The translations under genes were made by a program, and so were the position numbers. The notes under the pieces were generated by a model, which saw only the letters and a list, made by a program, of their open reading frames with translations, searched no databases and was not told where the DNA came from. From Bimastos eiseni (Eukaryota > Annelida > Clitellata > Crassiclitellata > Lumbricidae), in assembly GCA_959347315.1 (NCBI GenBank), contig OY365822.1, positions 8,274,809-8,338,808 on the forward strand: 64,000 nucleotides of DNA, in the 5' to 3' direction. Numbering within the stretch: position 1 is the stretch's first letter; every line of letters starts with the position of its first letter. Shown in pieces: positions 1 through 9,920 of this stretch.

Positions 1-72
1 GAAGCGCAATGGTGGTTGATTTTGAATGAAAGCTTTTATGTTGAATTGATTTGAATGTGAATGTTGTTGCAG

Positions 73-192
73 CCAATCCGTGCAAAGTTGCTGCCGGTCG
101 ATGCTCGCATGAATGTGTTACCACAGGCACTTCATTCATCTGCAAATGCGCAGCCGGTTTTCGACTCGGCAGCGACAATCGCTCATGCGAAG
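73..192 (+). CDS. VLDLR-like: LDLR-type exon 1 in window: EGF-A domain
   Basis: This 120-bp symmetrical phase 1-1 exon has acceptor TTGTTGCAG and donor G|GTAAAC. It reads NPCK...GRCSHECV...[11 protein letters not shown]...RSCEG, with all six cysteines of an LDL-receptor EGF-like module. It begins directly after the upstream exons that would carry the LDL-A repeats. Confidence 0.92.
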
Positions 193-3100
193 GTAAACAG
201 ATTCTTATGCATCTCTACACGTTAGTTAGCAACTAGATTATATTAGCAGAGTTCAGCAAAAGAATTCAATAATAGTAGTAATTGCAGTTTAATGACATTG
301 TGATAACAAAGATCATTAACGTCGCCCTCCTCATTTATCCAGGCTTGGGGCTGGCACTGTCAGAAAACGATCAGTGGCAGAGTTTTATGCTTGTCTGTGT
401 TTAGACTCTGTATGTAGCTCCCTTTAGGTTGCTCACAGGAGTGTACTGTCTGTGGAGATTTGCAGTTTCCTTGCTTCTGCATGACATTACGTTCTCGTTT
501 TATTCGTGCAGAGTCAGAGAGATGGGCATTACTAGTCGAATTGCTAATCGATTGGAATTAACCGAAATCGGACAGATAGAATGGTGCTATATAAATTGGT
601 TAGATAATTGATTAGTTGAATTGCTTATCAATTAGAATTAGCTAAACTTGAACAAACAGATGAGTGATTAGCTAATTAATTGGCTGAATTGCTAACTGAA
701 TAGAATTGAATTAACTACTGACATTTCCAAATTTATTAGCATTAGCAAAATCTTTTTTGATTATTGTGTAGTTTCAATTTGAGATCAGTTTCACCGGATG
801 TGTTAAGGTATATTTGGAAAATCACACTGCAACCATTATACTCTACGAATCTTTACTTATATTACCCTTGAAGGGTAACTATATACACAGATTCTGAGAA
901 TAGCTAGATGGCAAGGTGAAATAGAAGACTGGTGTGGGACTGATTTACACTACATATTACAACTAACTCAAGACAGAGGAGCATTTAGAACAATGGTCCA
1001 ATATGTTGTGTTCAGCCAATGAATCATGATGACGATGAATTTTTTTGTACCATTGTGTAATTCATTTGAGAACAGATGTTAAAAATGTGTTAAGATCTGA
1101 CTCTAGGCGCAGTTGTACATAGTCCAACGCTGTGGCATCATCTTTCTTGTGCATTTCTTCTGCTTTTCCTTAGATATCAACGAGTGCCAGATACCCGGAA
1201 TATGCTCACAGGATTGCGAGAACCGCAAGCCAGGCTATAAGTGCAAATGCCGACAGGGCTACGAACTCGACCTCAACGAACACCGGTGCAGAGCAGCTGG
1301 TAAACACATCAACAGCCGGTTTTTATTAATTGGAGTTCCTAATTATGATGATGATGATGAGGATGACGACGATGATGAGTTAGTTCTCTGCTGAGGGCTG
1401 GTCCATTGGCTTTTGTAGGGATGAACCGAAATTGAGCTCGAAACTCAACTCGGCCCGAGTTTCTTTAGTGCTTGGCATAAACTCGGACTCAGGCAATTAA
1501 TGGTACCGAGTTACAATCTTTCTGGTTTCTGGTTTTATGTTTTAAAAATTTTTGGACATCCTGGTTGAAAAATCCACGAGTGTATAATTTATGAACATCC
1601 TGGTTGAAAAATCCACGAGTGTATAATTTATGAACATCCTGGTTGAAAAAAGTATGTCATGAGTGAGGTCTTCAAATTAGAAAGCTTGTGCCGTAGAGGA
1701 ATTTGATCAGCTGGTCGTTGATGCTTCTATTGGCCAATGACGCACGCGTCTTGAAGCTTGTGTCGAGGCGAAGACGGACACTTTGAAAATACCTTATAGT
1801 CTAATATTATTCAAATGCAAAAATGCATATGAACTAAATTTAAGGTGGTTAATCAACAACATTATAAAGAGTTGAAAATTCTGCAGCTATGTTTTAGGCA
1901 GTTCCTAATACTTGAATATTGATGAAAAATGATGTCACTTTGACGTCATTACTGGATGACAGGAGCTATCATATTTTAGGCACTACTAGATAAGTATATC
2001 AGGATTTAAATAGTTCATGAATTTTAAAAATTGACAAATATTTGCTATTTAATTTCATATTAATGTGGGTCCCTTTATTTCTGGACTCAGCGTACATTGC
2101 ATACACTTATATTTGATTTTGGTGAAAGGTGATGAACCCGTGCTGTTATTTGCAAACCGCCATGACCTCCGAGAGATTCACCTTCACAGTGGTCAGTATC
2201 GGTCAGTGGTGGAGAAGCTTCACAGCGCCATTGCCCTTGAATATGACTACAGGGACAGCTACATCTACTGGTCAGACGTAGCCAGCGAGACCATCTCCAG
2301 GTACAGATAAATCGTTCTTCGGGTGGCACCGGTGAGACGTATCGTGAATGTCTTCTGTGCTTATCAGTCGTAGACTGTCTCCCTGTCTCAGAGGACTCAT
2401 CTTCTGGCTGTTGATCTGATTGTGGCAGGACTTAGATGTGCCATCGATTGCTGTGTATATGTATTTGTGCGTATGTGGGTATGTATGTCTGTGTGTTTGT
2501 ATGTGTATTTGTGTATGTATCAGTTGGTGTAATATTGCTGTACCTATGGCTATCTGAACACATCTAAACAAGTGTATTTGATGCCTTATGCCTTAGACAG
2601 GTATGCCATAGTTATATACTGTAATATTATAATACTATACTATTTTATGTACATTGATTTTGCTTATTATCATTTGTTTCTACCTCATCTTATTGTCATA
2701 CCTTCACTGATTGGTTTTTGTGTGTATGTGATTTGTATGTAGCCAATGATGCGTCGAGCTTTCTCGGCGGTTGGTCCGTCCGCCTGGAATGGGCTTCCGG
2801 TTGCCCTACGTCTTCCCCTAACAATGACCTACCCACCTTTTGTAGGCTGCTAAAGTCGTTTCTTTTTGGTCGTGGCTGGGCTGGGAGCGCCTCTGAGTAG
2901 TTTCCCTTGAAGGGGCGCTATATAAATTATCAAAGTGAATGTGTGTGTGTGTGTGCATGTGTGTATGTATATGAGTGTGTGTGTGTACGTGTGTGTATAT
3001 GTGGGCTTGTGGTTTATGTGTATATATATATATATATGTATTTATATATATATATATGTATGTATATATATATATGTATGTATATATATATGTATGTGTA

Positions 3101-6100
3101 TATATATATATGTGTAGACACTTTTGTATTTCCTGCTGTAGACGAACGATCAACTCATCAGGCCATACAGAGGACCTGGTGAAGCGTGACATCAGCACCC
3201 CCGACGGACTTGCCCTCGACTGGATCCACAAGAACCTGTACTGGACGGACACCGGAAACAACCGGATCGAGGTCCTCTCCGTCAGGGATCCGGTGAATTT
3301 CTGGCGGAAGGTCGTCGTCAACACAAACCTCGATGAGCCACGAGCGATCGTAGTTGATCCAAGAGTGAATCAGTGGTACGGCTTGGATCAGATGATAAGC
3401 CATGTTAACAGGGATTGATGGGTTGGTTGGTTGGTTAGTATGGGTGGGTGGGTGGGTGGGTGGATGGATGAATGGATGTATGGGTGGACGGACGGACGGA
3501 CGAATTGTTTGTTTGGTTGGTTGGTTAGATTGATTTGATTGATTGATTTGATTGATTGATTGATTGATTAAATGATGTAATTCAATAGTTATAATTTCCA
3601 GTTAGATGCAATGATGTAATTAGTACTTATCACTGGTCTCCTCTGCACAAGGGATCTTGCGCCGGTTTTGGCAAAATGTCTCGGAATGAAATCTCCTGTT
3701 TCCATTGCCATAAAAAACCCACATGATTGCCACAGTTTTGAGAACTATCGGTTTTGACTACTGCAACTTTGACTCCCGAGATCACTGTTGCCATTAAAGT
3801 GGTCTTTGCACAAGCAACTCAGGGTTCTTGCCAGACCCTTTATTGAAAATCTATAAAGAATCACTGCCCAAAGCTGTATATGAACTATGTACTCAGACTT
3901 GGCCAGAGCTGGCTCCACCAATGGCCAGCGTCACTTGGCCCTTACAGCCGTCTGTAGTTGGCCATAACAGCTGACTACACTTGGCATTAACAGTAGGCTC
4001 ACTTTGCCTCAACGGTCGCCTTCACTTGACCCCTTCAACGTGCTCCACTTGGCCCTAATTGTGACTTTATTTGTCTCTAACAGTGGTCTCCACTTCTCAC
4101 TAACAGTTGGCTTCACTTGGCCCTTAAAGCGGGCTCGTCTTAACCCTAAGTGCAAGACTAAGCGTGTATGTATTTAAGACTGTAACTATTGAGATAGAAT
4201 TATTATTAATTTACATGAATTTTGCTGTTGTGTGTTCCGATCTTTTCATCTAGGAATATTCACGAATTTGAAATGTTACCATGAAGTGTGGTTTTTGCTG
4301 TTTTGCCAGGTTCATCTACTGGAGTGATTGGGGTGATGTACCAAAAATCGAACGTGCCAACCTTGATGGATCGGAGCGTACCATCATCGTGGACAAGGAC
4401 ATTCAGTGGCCTAACGGTCTTGCGATTGGTAAGTATGTCTCTGTGTCTCTCTCTGTCCGTCTCTCTCTCTCTGTCTGTCTCTCTTTCCGTCTCTGTCTCT
4501 CTCTCTCTCTCTCTCTGTCTTTTGTACAGTCTGGATGATGAACTAATGCTGATATATATCAGCCCTTTACATACCTCTGTGTGCAGGGATGGGCAGTAAT
4601 TTATTTGAGTAATTGAAATTATGTTATTTGAATTACAATTGTAATTGTTGATTTTTAATTTGTTGCCCTAAATCAATGTAATTTGTAATTCGGAAATCAA
4701 TTAAATTTTTGTCTTTAATTTTTAATTGTATTATCAAAACAAATTACTTTACGTTGTTTGATAAATAAAAAAATCGCTTGCATAAGAATTCCTTGGATGA
4801 AAAGTCGTCTTACTTTAATATTGCTAGTATTGCTATTTTAAAATCGAAATTGTTGCAACAGCAGAGGATATGGTTATTGAACTTGGTTTCTGGTAACTTG
4901 GCTTGCATATAGTTTGTCATGGACGTCCGTTCGTCAGAATTCTTTCAACTCTTTTTTCGGTATGTTCCCGTCAACCTACAAAGCTGAAATGTTGCACACA
5001 TGTCACTCTTGCATGACAATGCAATGTATCAAATTTTTACGGACATAACTCAAAAATTGAGAAATAAATGAAAAAAAAATATCGTTTAACCACTCGAATG
5101 AGTCATCCTTGACGAGCTCCACTCCGGCAAGTTTACATCATCAATGATATGTAATCAACACTCTCTTAAGGAAATGGAACAATTGTGCCATCTACCAGAT
5201 AAAAGAGGGTCCCAAAAAATCCATGTTTTTACTTTCACTTGTTCAGTGCTCTCACTTTTTTAAGTGCTGCCACTGATTCCTAAAATCTGTTAAGGTTATT
5301 TGAAGAAAATAATGATCAGCAAGTAAACAGTGCTTGGACAAGTAGAGGGATAGGGTCCTGTACATGGGCTGAACCCAACCAACAGTTCTTTTAATATCAT
5401 ACTCTACAGTTATTATTATTATTATTTTACCGAAATTTGATACCGCCCTTCTTCCAACATCTTTTGCTCAGAAGTGCATACACACGCCTCGACGGCGCAA
5501 TTGCAGTTGTACTGCAGAGTAATGGTGCGCGAAGGACAAGCTCAAGGTCCCTACACAGTGACTGACACCCCGTACGAGGCGCAGCACACACTGAACATTA
5601 CGGGCTGACCACTCTACCTGATAGGCCACTGTGCCGCACCACATAGTTACGGGTCATAGTTATGACCCATAACTAATGATGTTGCATGAAGTCATGTTTG
5701 TATCTGTAGACTATGAAAGTAATCTGCTATTTTGGGTTGACGCCAAACTGCACGTCATCTGTTCTTCGAATCTTGTTGGTGGCGATCGGAGGGTCATCCT
5801 TACGTCCTACGTCTATCTGAAGCATCCGTTTGCGTTGACCGTCTTCGAGGTGAGTGTCCTTCTCTCGTCTTTCTTACAGCATAAGTCTTTTCTTCAAGGT
5901 GTGTCAGAGACAGTTTGTGCACATTGCTGATCGGCATATATTATTTATAAAAATAACTATTATTTTCATTTAATTTTAAACTGATTACAATGTGATTATA
6001 AGTACAGTATGAATGATGACAAGTTATTGCAGGAGCAAATTTTAACTGTTGACAGCCATGCAAGGCGCTCAATACGTTTTACCTTTATTTTTACCAATGC

Positions 6101-7644
6101 CGCCTTTATGCAAAAGAAAAACTTGTGTGGCACAGTGGCCGATTGATTAGAGCGGTTGGCCCGTAACACTCGGTGTGCGCTGAGAGAGCGGGTTCGACCT
6201 TCGTCCGAGCGTCACTGTGTAGGGACCTTGAGCAAGTTCTTCACACACAATTGCTTTGCAGTACAACTGCATATGCGACGCCAAGGCAAGTGTGTGCACT
6301 TCTGAGCAAAAAATTTTGGAAGAAGGAAGGTGTCAAATTTCGGTAATAAATAAAAAATAAATAGTCAACCTTTTTGGGGATACGGGTATCGAACTCGGTT
6401 CCTCAGCTCTGCGCCACAGCGTGTTGTCCATTACGCCACTCTTACTCGTGCAAGGTGCCTATTAGGTTATACGTCTAATTTTACCACTGCCGCCTTCATG
6501 CGAAAGAAGGACTAGTCAACCTCACGGGAGCTACGACATTGAACTTGTTGCCTCAGTTCTGTGCTCCAGTGTGTTGTTTTCCAATACTCTATGGCCCCCA
6601 TTGTCTCTGTCTTTGTTATCTTCTTTTGTCATTCAATTCAATCTCGTTTATTGCAGCTATAGCAGTGGACACAGACACACAGACAGATAGACAGATATAC
6701 ATATAGACGGACATACAGAGAGAGACATCTGCTGATGAACGATCGTATTATAAGTTGGCTTCTGCCTAATTTCAGTCGAATGGACAACTATTGTTATCCT
6801 TTGGCATTGTAGGATGACATATATTGGTCCGACTGGGAGGCTGAGTCTATCCTCAAGGTGTCCAAGTTCCCAAAGGAACGTCGCAATAACACGGTGAAGA
6901 ACGTCGCAATGCACCTCTACTCTCCAATGGACGTCCACATTTACCATGAACTCAAACAGCCGCCTGGTAAGGAAAGATCCACTCGGGAGCCGTCTCAAGA
7001 AAAATAAAATAAGCTTGTGGCTTAGTAGGTTATTCACACACAAAATGCTTGGGTATTGGCCACATTAGTTGTTGTACCTGTCAAAATGCTTGCTTGACTT
7101 CACTTGCAAAACACTTCAGTACATTTTGAGATGCTCAAAAGGTGCTATATGAAGTGACAATTACTATTACTGTTGTTGTTTTTTTATATCTTCATATCAT
7201 TTCAAACTGGCAAACCACAGCAGGATTACAAGTACATTATGAGCAGATGTTGACAAGTTATTACAGGAATCCAATCTAACTGTTAGCAGCCGTGCAAGGC
7301 GTCCATCGCATGGCGCATCTTATTTGACCAACCTAGCAAAAGAAAGACTAGCTTACCTTAGGTGTAGCAAAATTTGAACTCGTTATATTTACTCTGCATG
7401 CCAGTGTCTTGTCCAATGACCCATGAACCCCATAGAGTATTATTGTTGTTGTACACACTTGAGATACCTAGCCCATCATAGCCACGCCTTACCACACCTG
7501 TCCCACCCATATCCTAGCTGACCGTTGTATGTGTCGCCGTTTATTAAACCATTCTGGATGGCAAGTCGCAAGCAGTTACATTGACAAGAGAAAGATCTTA
7601 AAGCAAGATTCTAAACGTGCTTAAGCAGCGCACTGTTTAAACTG

Positions 7645-7685
<41 letters not shown>

Positions 7686-9466
7686 ATATAGTTATTGCCG
7701 AAGTCGAATGTTTCTTTTTGTATCTTTCCAGCACTGGATCTCTGTGAAGGGAGTGACTGCTCCCACCTGTGTCTTCCACGTCGTGGAGTCCAGAGGTTCG
7801 TCTGCATCTGCTCCGATTATGGAGACGTGTATTTCCTGGCAGACGACCAGAAGACGTGCGTCTCCAATTCCACCCTCACCACACAGGCTTCAAGTGAGGA
7901 GATTGTGGAAGCCGTTTGTGTAGCTTTTTAGGGTTCCTTGTAATGTAACCGACTGTGTAGCTTTTTAGGGTTCGTTGTAATGTAACCGACTGTGTGAATT
8001 TTCTTAAGACTATTGTAATCGTACACTTGACACGTTTGAAGGCACGGTGTGCAGCACCCGCCTTTTTGTGAATGCTGTGTCAAGTAAGAGGGGTTGTCCT
8101 GCAATGCTGTGTGGAGAGCAAGATTAGAATTATGAGTTAATGCAATGTAATGTTATCGAACATTTATGTTTTTTACCTGATGCATTTATTTTATTAGCAT
8201 TGCATTCATAACTAATGTTAACGTTTGTTTTTCTTTTCTTAGCCAAATTGTACCCACAGGGCACTACAAAGGTGAAGTCGGGCAAAGGGAGCATGACCCA
8301 GGAGGGACGTCAGGGTCATCGAACCAGCGGTGATGGGGTTGCTGCCATTGTCATTGGCGTCATACTTGTCGTTGGTCTCATCATCTTTACGGTGAGCCAC
8401 CAGACTCTATCCACACTGTACTTATAATATGCCATTTATCTAGCACTGCTATAACTGTCTGTTGTGTTGCTCTTTAAGCCTTTAACGACCAGCTACATAA
8501 GTTTTCCCATACATTTTATTACACGCTGGTCGTTAAAGGGTTAAGGCTGTGGTCTAGACACTCAGGTTTTTTATGACTCTGTCTCATTACTGGTCTTAGT
8601 AACCAATCGTCTTGGTATCAAGGTCATTTCTAGACTCTGGAAGTCTGTGACAAGGACGTTTATGACTTTTTTGGAGTATCAGTTTTGGTCCCAAGGTCAT
8701 TTCTTGACCTTTTGGAAGTCTTGGTCATTTTTTTACTTTTGGGAGTCTTTGTCTCAAGGTCATTCCTTGACTTGGAGGATGTGTGGTCTAGAAGCTATTT
8801 CTTGACTTTCTGCAAGTCTTGATCTAGAGATCATTTCTTGACTTTTTGGAAGCTGTATGAAAGAGAAAGTCTTGTTCTGTACTGAATTTGGTGTCGTGGT
8901 TTGGTTGTTAGGTGACGTGCATCCTGTATCGATCATATCGAAGGAAGACCTTGAAAAGCTTGAACTTTGACAACCCGGTCTATCGAAGGACAACTGAGGA
9001 TCAGGTCACAATCCAGCGAAACCATTTCCAACAGCCGAAAACTCTCTCTTCGGTATTAGATGTTTCAATACAACACAATAGTATTCAATCAATCAATCAA
9101 GCAAACAAACTTGAAAAGAAAGTGCATCTTCAAGAAATCTACTCAGAGGCGCTCCCAGTCCAACCTCGGCAAAATAAGACAGATTTCAGAGTGAAATAAA
9201 AATTGGGTTGATAGTTCCTAGGCAAGAGCCGAAGATCCAATGGTATTGTCGCCCATGTTATCCTAATTCCCCACTGACCTGTGTACTTACTATCTATAGA
9301 ACAGCCTAGCAGTGAGAAACCTTTCGAGCGCACGGTCATCTCACGACTTCTTATAGCACAAGGAATCCATGCACGTGTGGTCAATCAACGGTCACTTCCA
9401 GTCGAGGAAGACGAGCAACCCCTCAGAGGCAGCCATTGGCATGAAACGTTAGCTGCCTCGTTTTAG
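73..9466 (+). CDS. VLDLR-like: LDL-receptor-class receptor (LDLR/VLDLR/LRP8 type), 3' half, 11 exons, 5'-partial
   Basis: The product is a single-pass endocytic lipoprotein or ligand receptor at the cell surface. Exons are 73-192, 1174-1299, 2129-2300, 3142-~3372, 4310-4428, 5710-5849, 6813-6966, 7732-7893, 8243-8391, 8912-9052 and 9305-9466. Intron phases run 1,1,2,2,1,0,1,1,0,0 and each join is in frame. Domain order is EGF-A, EGF-B (DINEC), a six-bladed propeller with IYWSD, LYWTD, IYWSD, LFWVD and IYWSD motifs, a six-cysteine EGF-C, a short Ser/Thr stalk, one membrane helix, and a tail containing LNFDNPVY and TTEDQ. That order and the NPxY motif match LDLR, VLDLR and LRP8, not LRP5/6, which have four propellers. 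The LDL-A repeats and signal peptide lie before base 1. I cannot tell which vertebrate paralogue is closest. The family call is firm. The exon 4 end and the last exon are less certain. Confidence 0.95.
272..391 (+). mobile_element. Short interspersed repeat family A (about 115 bp)
   Basis: The core is GATCATTAACGTCGCCCTCC, then TTATCCAGGCTTGGGGCTGG and CAGTGGCAGAG. At least eight further copies share this order of blocks: 14293, 15193, 22683, 22831, 50547, 51529 and 53208 on plus, and 46086 on minus. No polymerase III box was recognised, so the class is open. Confidence 0.6.
1174..1299 (+). CDS. VLDLR-like: LDLR-type exon 2 in window: EGF-B, calcium-binding type
   Basis: This 126-bp phase 1-1 exon has acceptor TTCCTTAG and donor G|GTAAAC. 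The translation starts DINECQ, the usual calcium-binding EGF signature, and continues CSQDC, YKCKC, GYELDL and RC. In LDLR-class receptors this module leads straight into the propeller, as it does here. Confidence 0.93.
1417..1690. mobile_element. Related TAGGGATGAACC element, truncated, with 39-bp tandem repeat
   Basis: The left end TAGGGATGAACCGAAA and the CTCGG-rich start resemble the element at 11023. No matching right terminus was found. At about 1553-1645 a 39-bp unit (starting GAACATCCTGGTTG) is repeated 2.4 times. The right border is approximate. Confidence 0.4.
2129..2300 (+). CDS. VLDLR-like: LDLR-type exon 3 in window: propeller blade 1 and start of blade 2
   Basis: The acceptor is GGTGAAAG, with a weak pyrimidine tract, and the donor is CTCCAG|GTACAG. 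The protein reads [15 protein letters not shown], equivalent to the FTNRHEVRKMTL strand of LDLR. It then has [18 protein letters not shown], the first clear YWTD motif. The exon ends with two bases (AG) that join the A of the next exon to make Arg. Confidence 0.92.
2744..2932 (+). mobile_element. Non-LTR retrotransposon 3' end (family 1), frameshifted
   Basis: The translation contains [20 protein letters not shown] in one frame and [17 protein letters not shown] in another, the C-terminus of a CR1/L2-like reverse-transcriptase ORF broken by a frameshift. The 3' tail is GAGCGCCTCTGAGTAG, then GGGGCGCTATATAAAT. A TG/TA microsatellite starts at the tail. Confidence 0.75.
2936..3117. repeat. (TG)n and (TA)n microsatellite
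   Basis: This simple repeat begins at the retrotransposon tail (2744-2932) and ends about 25 bp before LDLR-type exon 4. It explains the Cys/Val/Tyr-rich ORFs here. Confidence 0.95.
3142..3372 (+). CDS. VLDLR-like: LDLR-type exon 4 in window: propeller blade (LYWTD)
   Basis: The acceptor is TCCTGCTGTAG. The protein contains [30 protein letters not shown] and [10 protein letters not shown], all diagnostic of this LDLR blade. The 3' border is uncertain. The next exon needs a phase-2 donor, and the first in-frame GT is after base 3372 (CA|GTGGTA), with another at 3376 (TG|GTACGG). Neither is a strong consensus, and either leaves one or two extra residues against the usual DPxxG spacing. Confidence 0.85.
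4310..4428 (+). CDS. VLDLR-like: LDLR-type exon 5 in window: propeller blade (IYWSDWG)
   Basis: The acceptor is TTTTGCCAG and the donor is G|GTAAGT, a near-perfect consensus. The protein reads [20 protein letters not shown], then [10 protein letters not shown], typical of this LDLR blade. The donor runs into a CT-rich microsatellite (4438-4522) inside the following intron. Confidence 0.95.
4913..5235 (+). repeat. Dispersed repeat F, copy 1 (about 320 bp)
   Basis: Blocks such as AATGTATCAAATTTTTACGG, TTGACGAGCTCCACTCCGGC and AAAAGAGGGTCCCAAAAAAT recur in the same order at 14490-14795. Identity is clearly high across the whole length. There are no obvious terminal repeats and no coding capacity. 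Confidence 0.65.
5411..5640 (-). mobile_element. tRNA-derived SINE (family B), minus copy
   Basis: The minus strand reads a head with an A-box-like segment (GTGGCCTATCAGG), then a degenerate B-box region. A conserved body follows (CACTGTGTAGGGACCTTGAG), then a 3' region (AGAAGTGCACAC in reverse) and an ATAA-rich tail. Five more copies occur in the window (6125, 24535, 46721, 47790, 60265). Confidence 0.75.
5710..5849 (+). CDS. VLDLR-like: LDLR-type exon 6 in window: propeller blade (LFWVD)
   Basis: The acceptor is TATCTGTAG and the donor is GAG|GTGAGT. The joined protein reads [17 protein letters not shown], then GGDRRVIL and [10 protein letters not shown]. This corresponds to the LDLR stretch SGRLYWVDSKLH to HPFSLAVFE. 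The exon enters in phase 1 and leaves in phase 0. Confidence 0.95.
5970..6600. repeat. Family D interspersed repeats, one split by a SINE
   Basis: A unit running from AAACTGATTACAATGTGATT through CAGCCATGCAAGGCGCTCAA to ATGCCGCCTTTATGCAAAAG is interrupted by the SINE at 6125. It continues AGTCAACC to a tRNA-like end (minus-strand B-box-like GAGTTCGATACCC). A second 3' part follows at about 6466-6600. Related copies are at 7195-7430 and 27575-27735, with a short one at 56035-56100. Confidence 0.6.
6125..6360 (+). mobile_element. tRNA-derived SINE (family B), nested in a family D repeat
   Basis: This is the clearest copy. The A-box-like TGGCCGATTGATTAGAGCGG and B-box-like GCGGGTTCGACC are followed by the shared body and an AATAAATAAAAAATAAATA tail. 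It splits another repeat. The left half of family D ends at about 6120 and its right half resumes with AGTCAACC at about 6361. Confidence 0.8.
6813..6966 (+). CDS. VLDLR-like: LDLR-type exon 7 in window: last propeller blade
   Basis: The acceptor is GGCATTGTAG and the donor is CCTG|GTAAGG. The protein reads [16 protein letters not shown], then [22 protein letters not shown], as in LDLR (LSPEDMVLFHNLTQP). The exon enters in phase 0 and leaves in phase 1. It completes the propeller. Confidence 0.95.
7195..7430. repeat. Family D interspersed repeat copy
   Basis: It shares GGATTACAAGTACA, CAGCCGTGCAAGGCG, the AAAGAAAGACTAG block and the tRNA-like end (TTTGAACTCGTT) with the copy at 5970. It is intronic in the LDLR-class gene. 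Confidence 0.55.
7732..7893 (+). CDS. VLDLR-like: LDLR-type exon 8 in window: EGF-C and start of stalk
   Basis: The acceptor is ATCTTTCCAG and the donor is A|GTGAGG. The protein has six cysteines in the order [22 protein letters not shown] and KTCVSNST. It then enters a Ser/Thr-rich stalk (STLTTQASS), like the start of the O-glycosylated region of LDLR but much shorter. One N-glycosylation sequon (NST) is present. Confidence 0.93.
7917..7990. repeat. 37-bp perfect-type tandem duplication
   Basis: Two 37-bp units (TGTGTAGCTTTTTAGGG...) differ at one base. They lie 24 bp downstream of the LDLR-type exon 8 donor. Confidence 0.9.
8243..8391 (+). CDS. VLDLR-like: LDLR-type exon 9 in window: stalk and transmembrane helix
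   Basis: The acceptor is TTTTCTTAG and the donor is ACG|GTGAGC. A basic and polar juxtamembrane stretch ([11 protein letters not shown]) is followed by the hydrophobic helix [19 protein letters not shown]. The exon enters in phase 1 and leaves in phase 0. The next exon supplies the basic stop-transfer residues YRSYRRK. Confidence 0.92.
8478..8540. mobile_element. 63-bp piggyBac-like MITE with TTAA duplications
   Basis: The element is flanked on both sides by TTAA (8474-8477 and 8541-8544), the target of piggyBac-type transposases. Its ends are inverted repeats, about 15 of 16 bases matching (left GCCTTTAACGACCAGC, right complement CCCTTTAACGACCAGC). It lies in the intron before the NPxY exon. 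It is far too short to encode anything. Confidence 0.75.
8912..9052 (+). CDS. VLDLR-like: LDLR-type exon 10 in window: cytoplasmic tail with NPxY
   Basis: The acceptor is GGTTGTTAG and the chosen donor is TCG|GTATTA. An earlier in-frame donor, CAG|GTCACA, is also possible. The protein reads [20 protein letters not shown], then DQVTI. This is nearly the same as the LDLR and VLDLR internalisation segment NFDNPVYQKTTEDEV. NPxY recruits PTB-domain adaptors such as ARH, Dab and Numb in this family. Confidence 0.95.
9127..9260 (-). mobile_element. Non-LTR retrotransposon 3' end (family 1), antisense
   Basis: The minus strand encodes [18 protein letters not shown] and stop, the same terminus as the copy at 2744. 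It fills much of the short intron between the last two exons of the LDLR-class gene. Confidence 0.65.
9305..9466 (+). CDS. VLDLR-like: LDLR-type terminal exon (C-terminus and stop)
   Basis: The acceptor TATAGAACAG gives a phase-0 entry that fits the preceding exon. The protein starts [11 protein letters not shown], carries an acidic stretch ([11 protein letters not shown]) and ends at TAG 9464-9466. An upstream AG (9298-9299) in phase 0 would give a short tail ending FL*. I prefer 9305 because it gives the longer acidic tail, reminiscent of the SLEDD end of LDLR. The 252-bp intron before it is largely an antisense retrotransposon fragment. Confidence 0.55.
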   Translation, partial: PSSEKPFERTVISRLLIAQGIHARVVNQRSLPVEEDEQPLRGSHWHETLAASF

Positions 9467-9589
9467 CATACGAGGGCAATCTCTCCCTAACCCTTGTCTT
9501 ATCTTCCCAATGTTTGAGTGTTTGTATTGCGGAGTTGGTGAAGTGGCACGGGTGGAACTCTCATTTAGATCCAATTTCTACCCTTGTAG

Positions 9590-9655
9590 GGATTTGAACC
9601 CATGACCTCTTGAGTGACCATGCAACATTGCTGACCACTATACTTAAATAATTAT
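9590..9655 (-). other. Degenerate tRNA-like sequence
   Basis: The minus strand has TAGTGGTCAGCAATG followed by GGTTCAAATCCCTAC, spaced like tRNA A and B boxes. The acceptor stem does not pair, so it is probably a SINE head or a tRNA pseudogene. Confidence 0.3.
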
Positions 9656-9754
9656 TAATATACTTTGTGAGAGTTATGGTGCTTTGCAAAATTGTGATAT
9701 TCTGTGACTCGACGGTTTCTTCTGCTGTTGTCAGTGTTCTGTATCGTATTGTAT

Positions 9755-9920
9755 CTGATTATTTATATAGCGCTTCTTACAGTACTAGCTATTCAGAAGC
9801 GCTCAAGAAAATAAAGTCTTCAGGCAACAAAGGCATGAGGGTGGGAGCCCATATAAAAGCTTGGTACGTATAATGGGGTAGGTCATTCCACATGGAAGGG
9901 CCCACGATGGCAAAGGAAAA
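9755..9920 (-). mobile_element. Non-LTR retrotransposon 3' end (family 1), antisense
   Basis: The minus strand gives MWNDLP and a SASE-stop end, followed by the TTATATAGCGCTTC tail (in plus orientation). It lies about 290 bp after the LDLR-class stop codon. A possible AATAAA signal (9810-9815) falls inside it. Confidence 0.55.

Noticed and set aside
4585..4760. CAGGGATGGGCAGTAATT followed by an AATT-rich stretch, a possible hAT end
   Set aside because: No opposite terminus or target duplication could be found, and the interior is simple AATT sequence.
9300..9356. Alternative terminal LDLR-class exon from acceptor 9298-9299
   Set aside because: In phase 0 it ends after about 18 residues. The acceptor four bases on gives a longer acidic tail, which I prefer but cannot prove.
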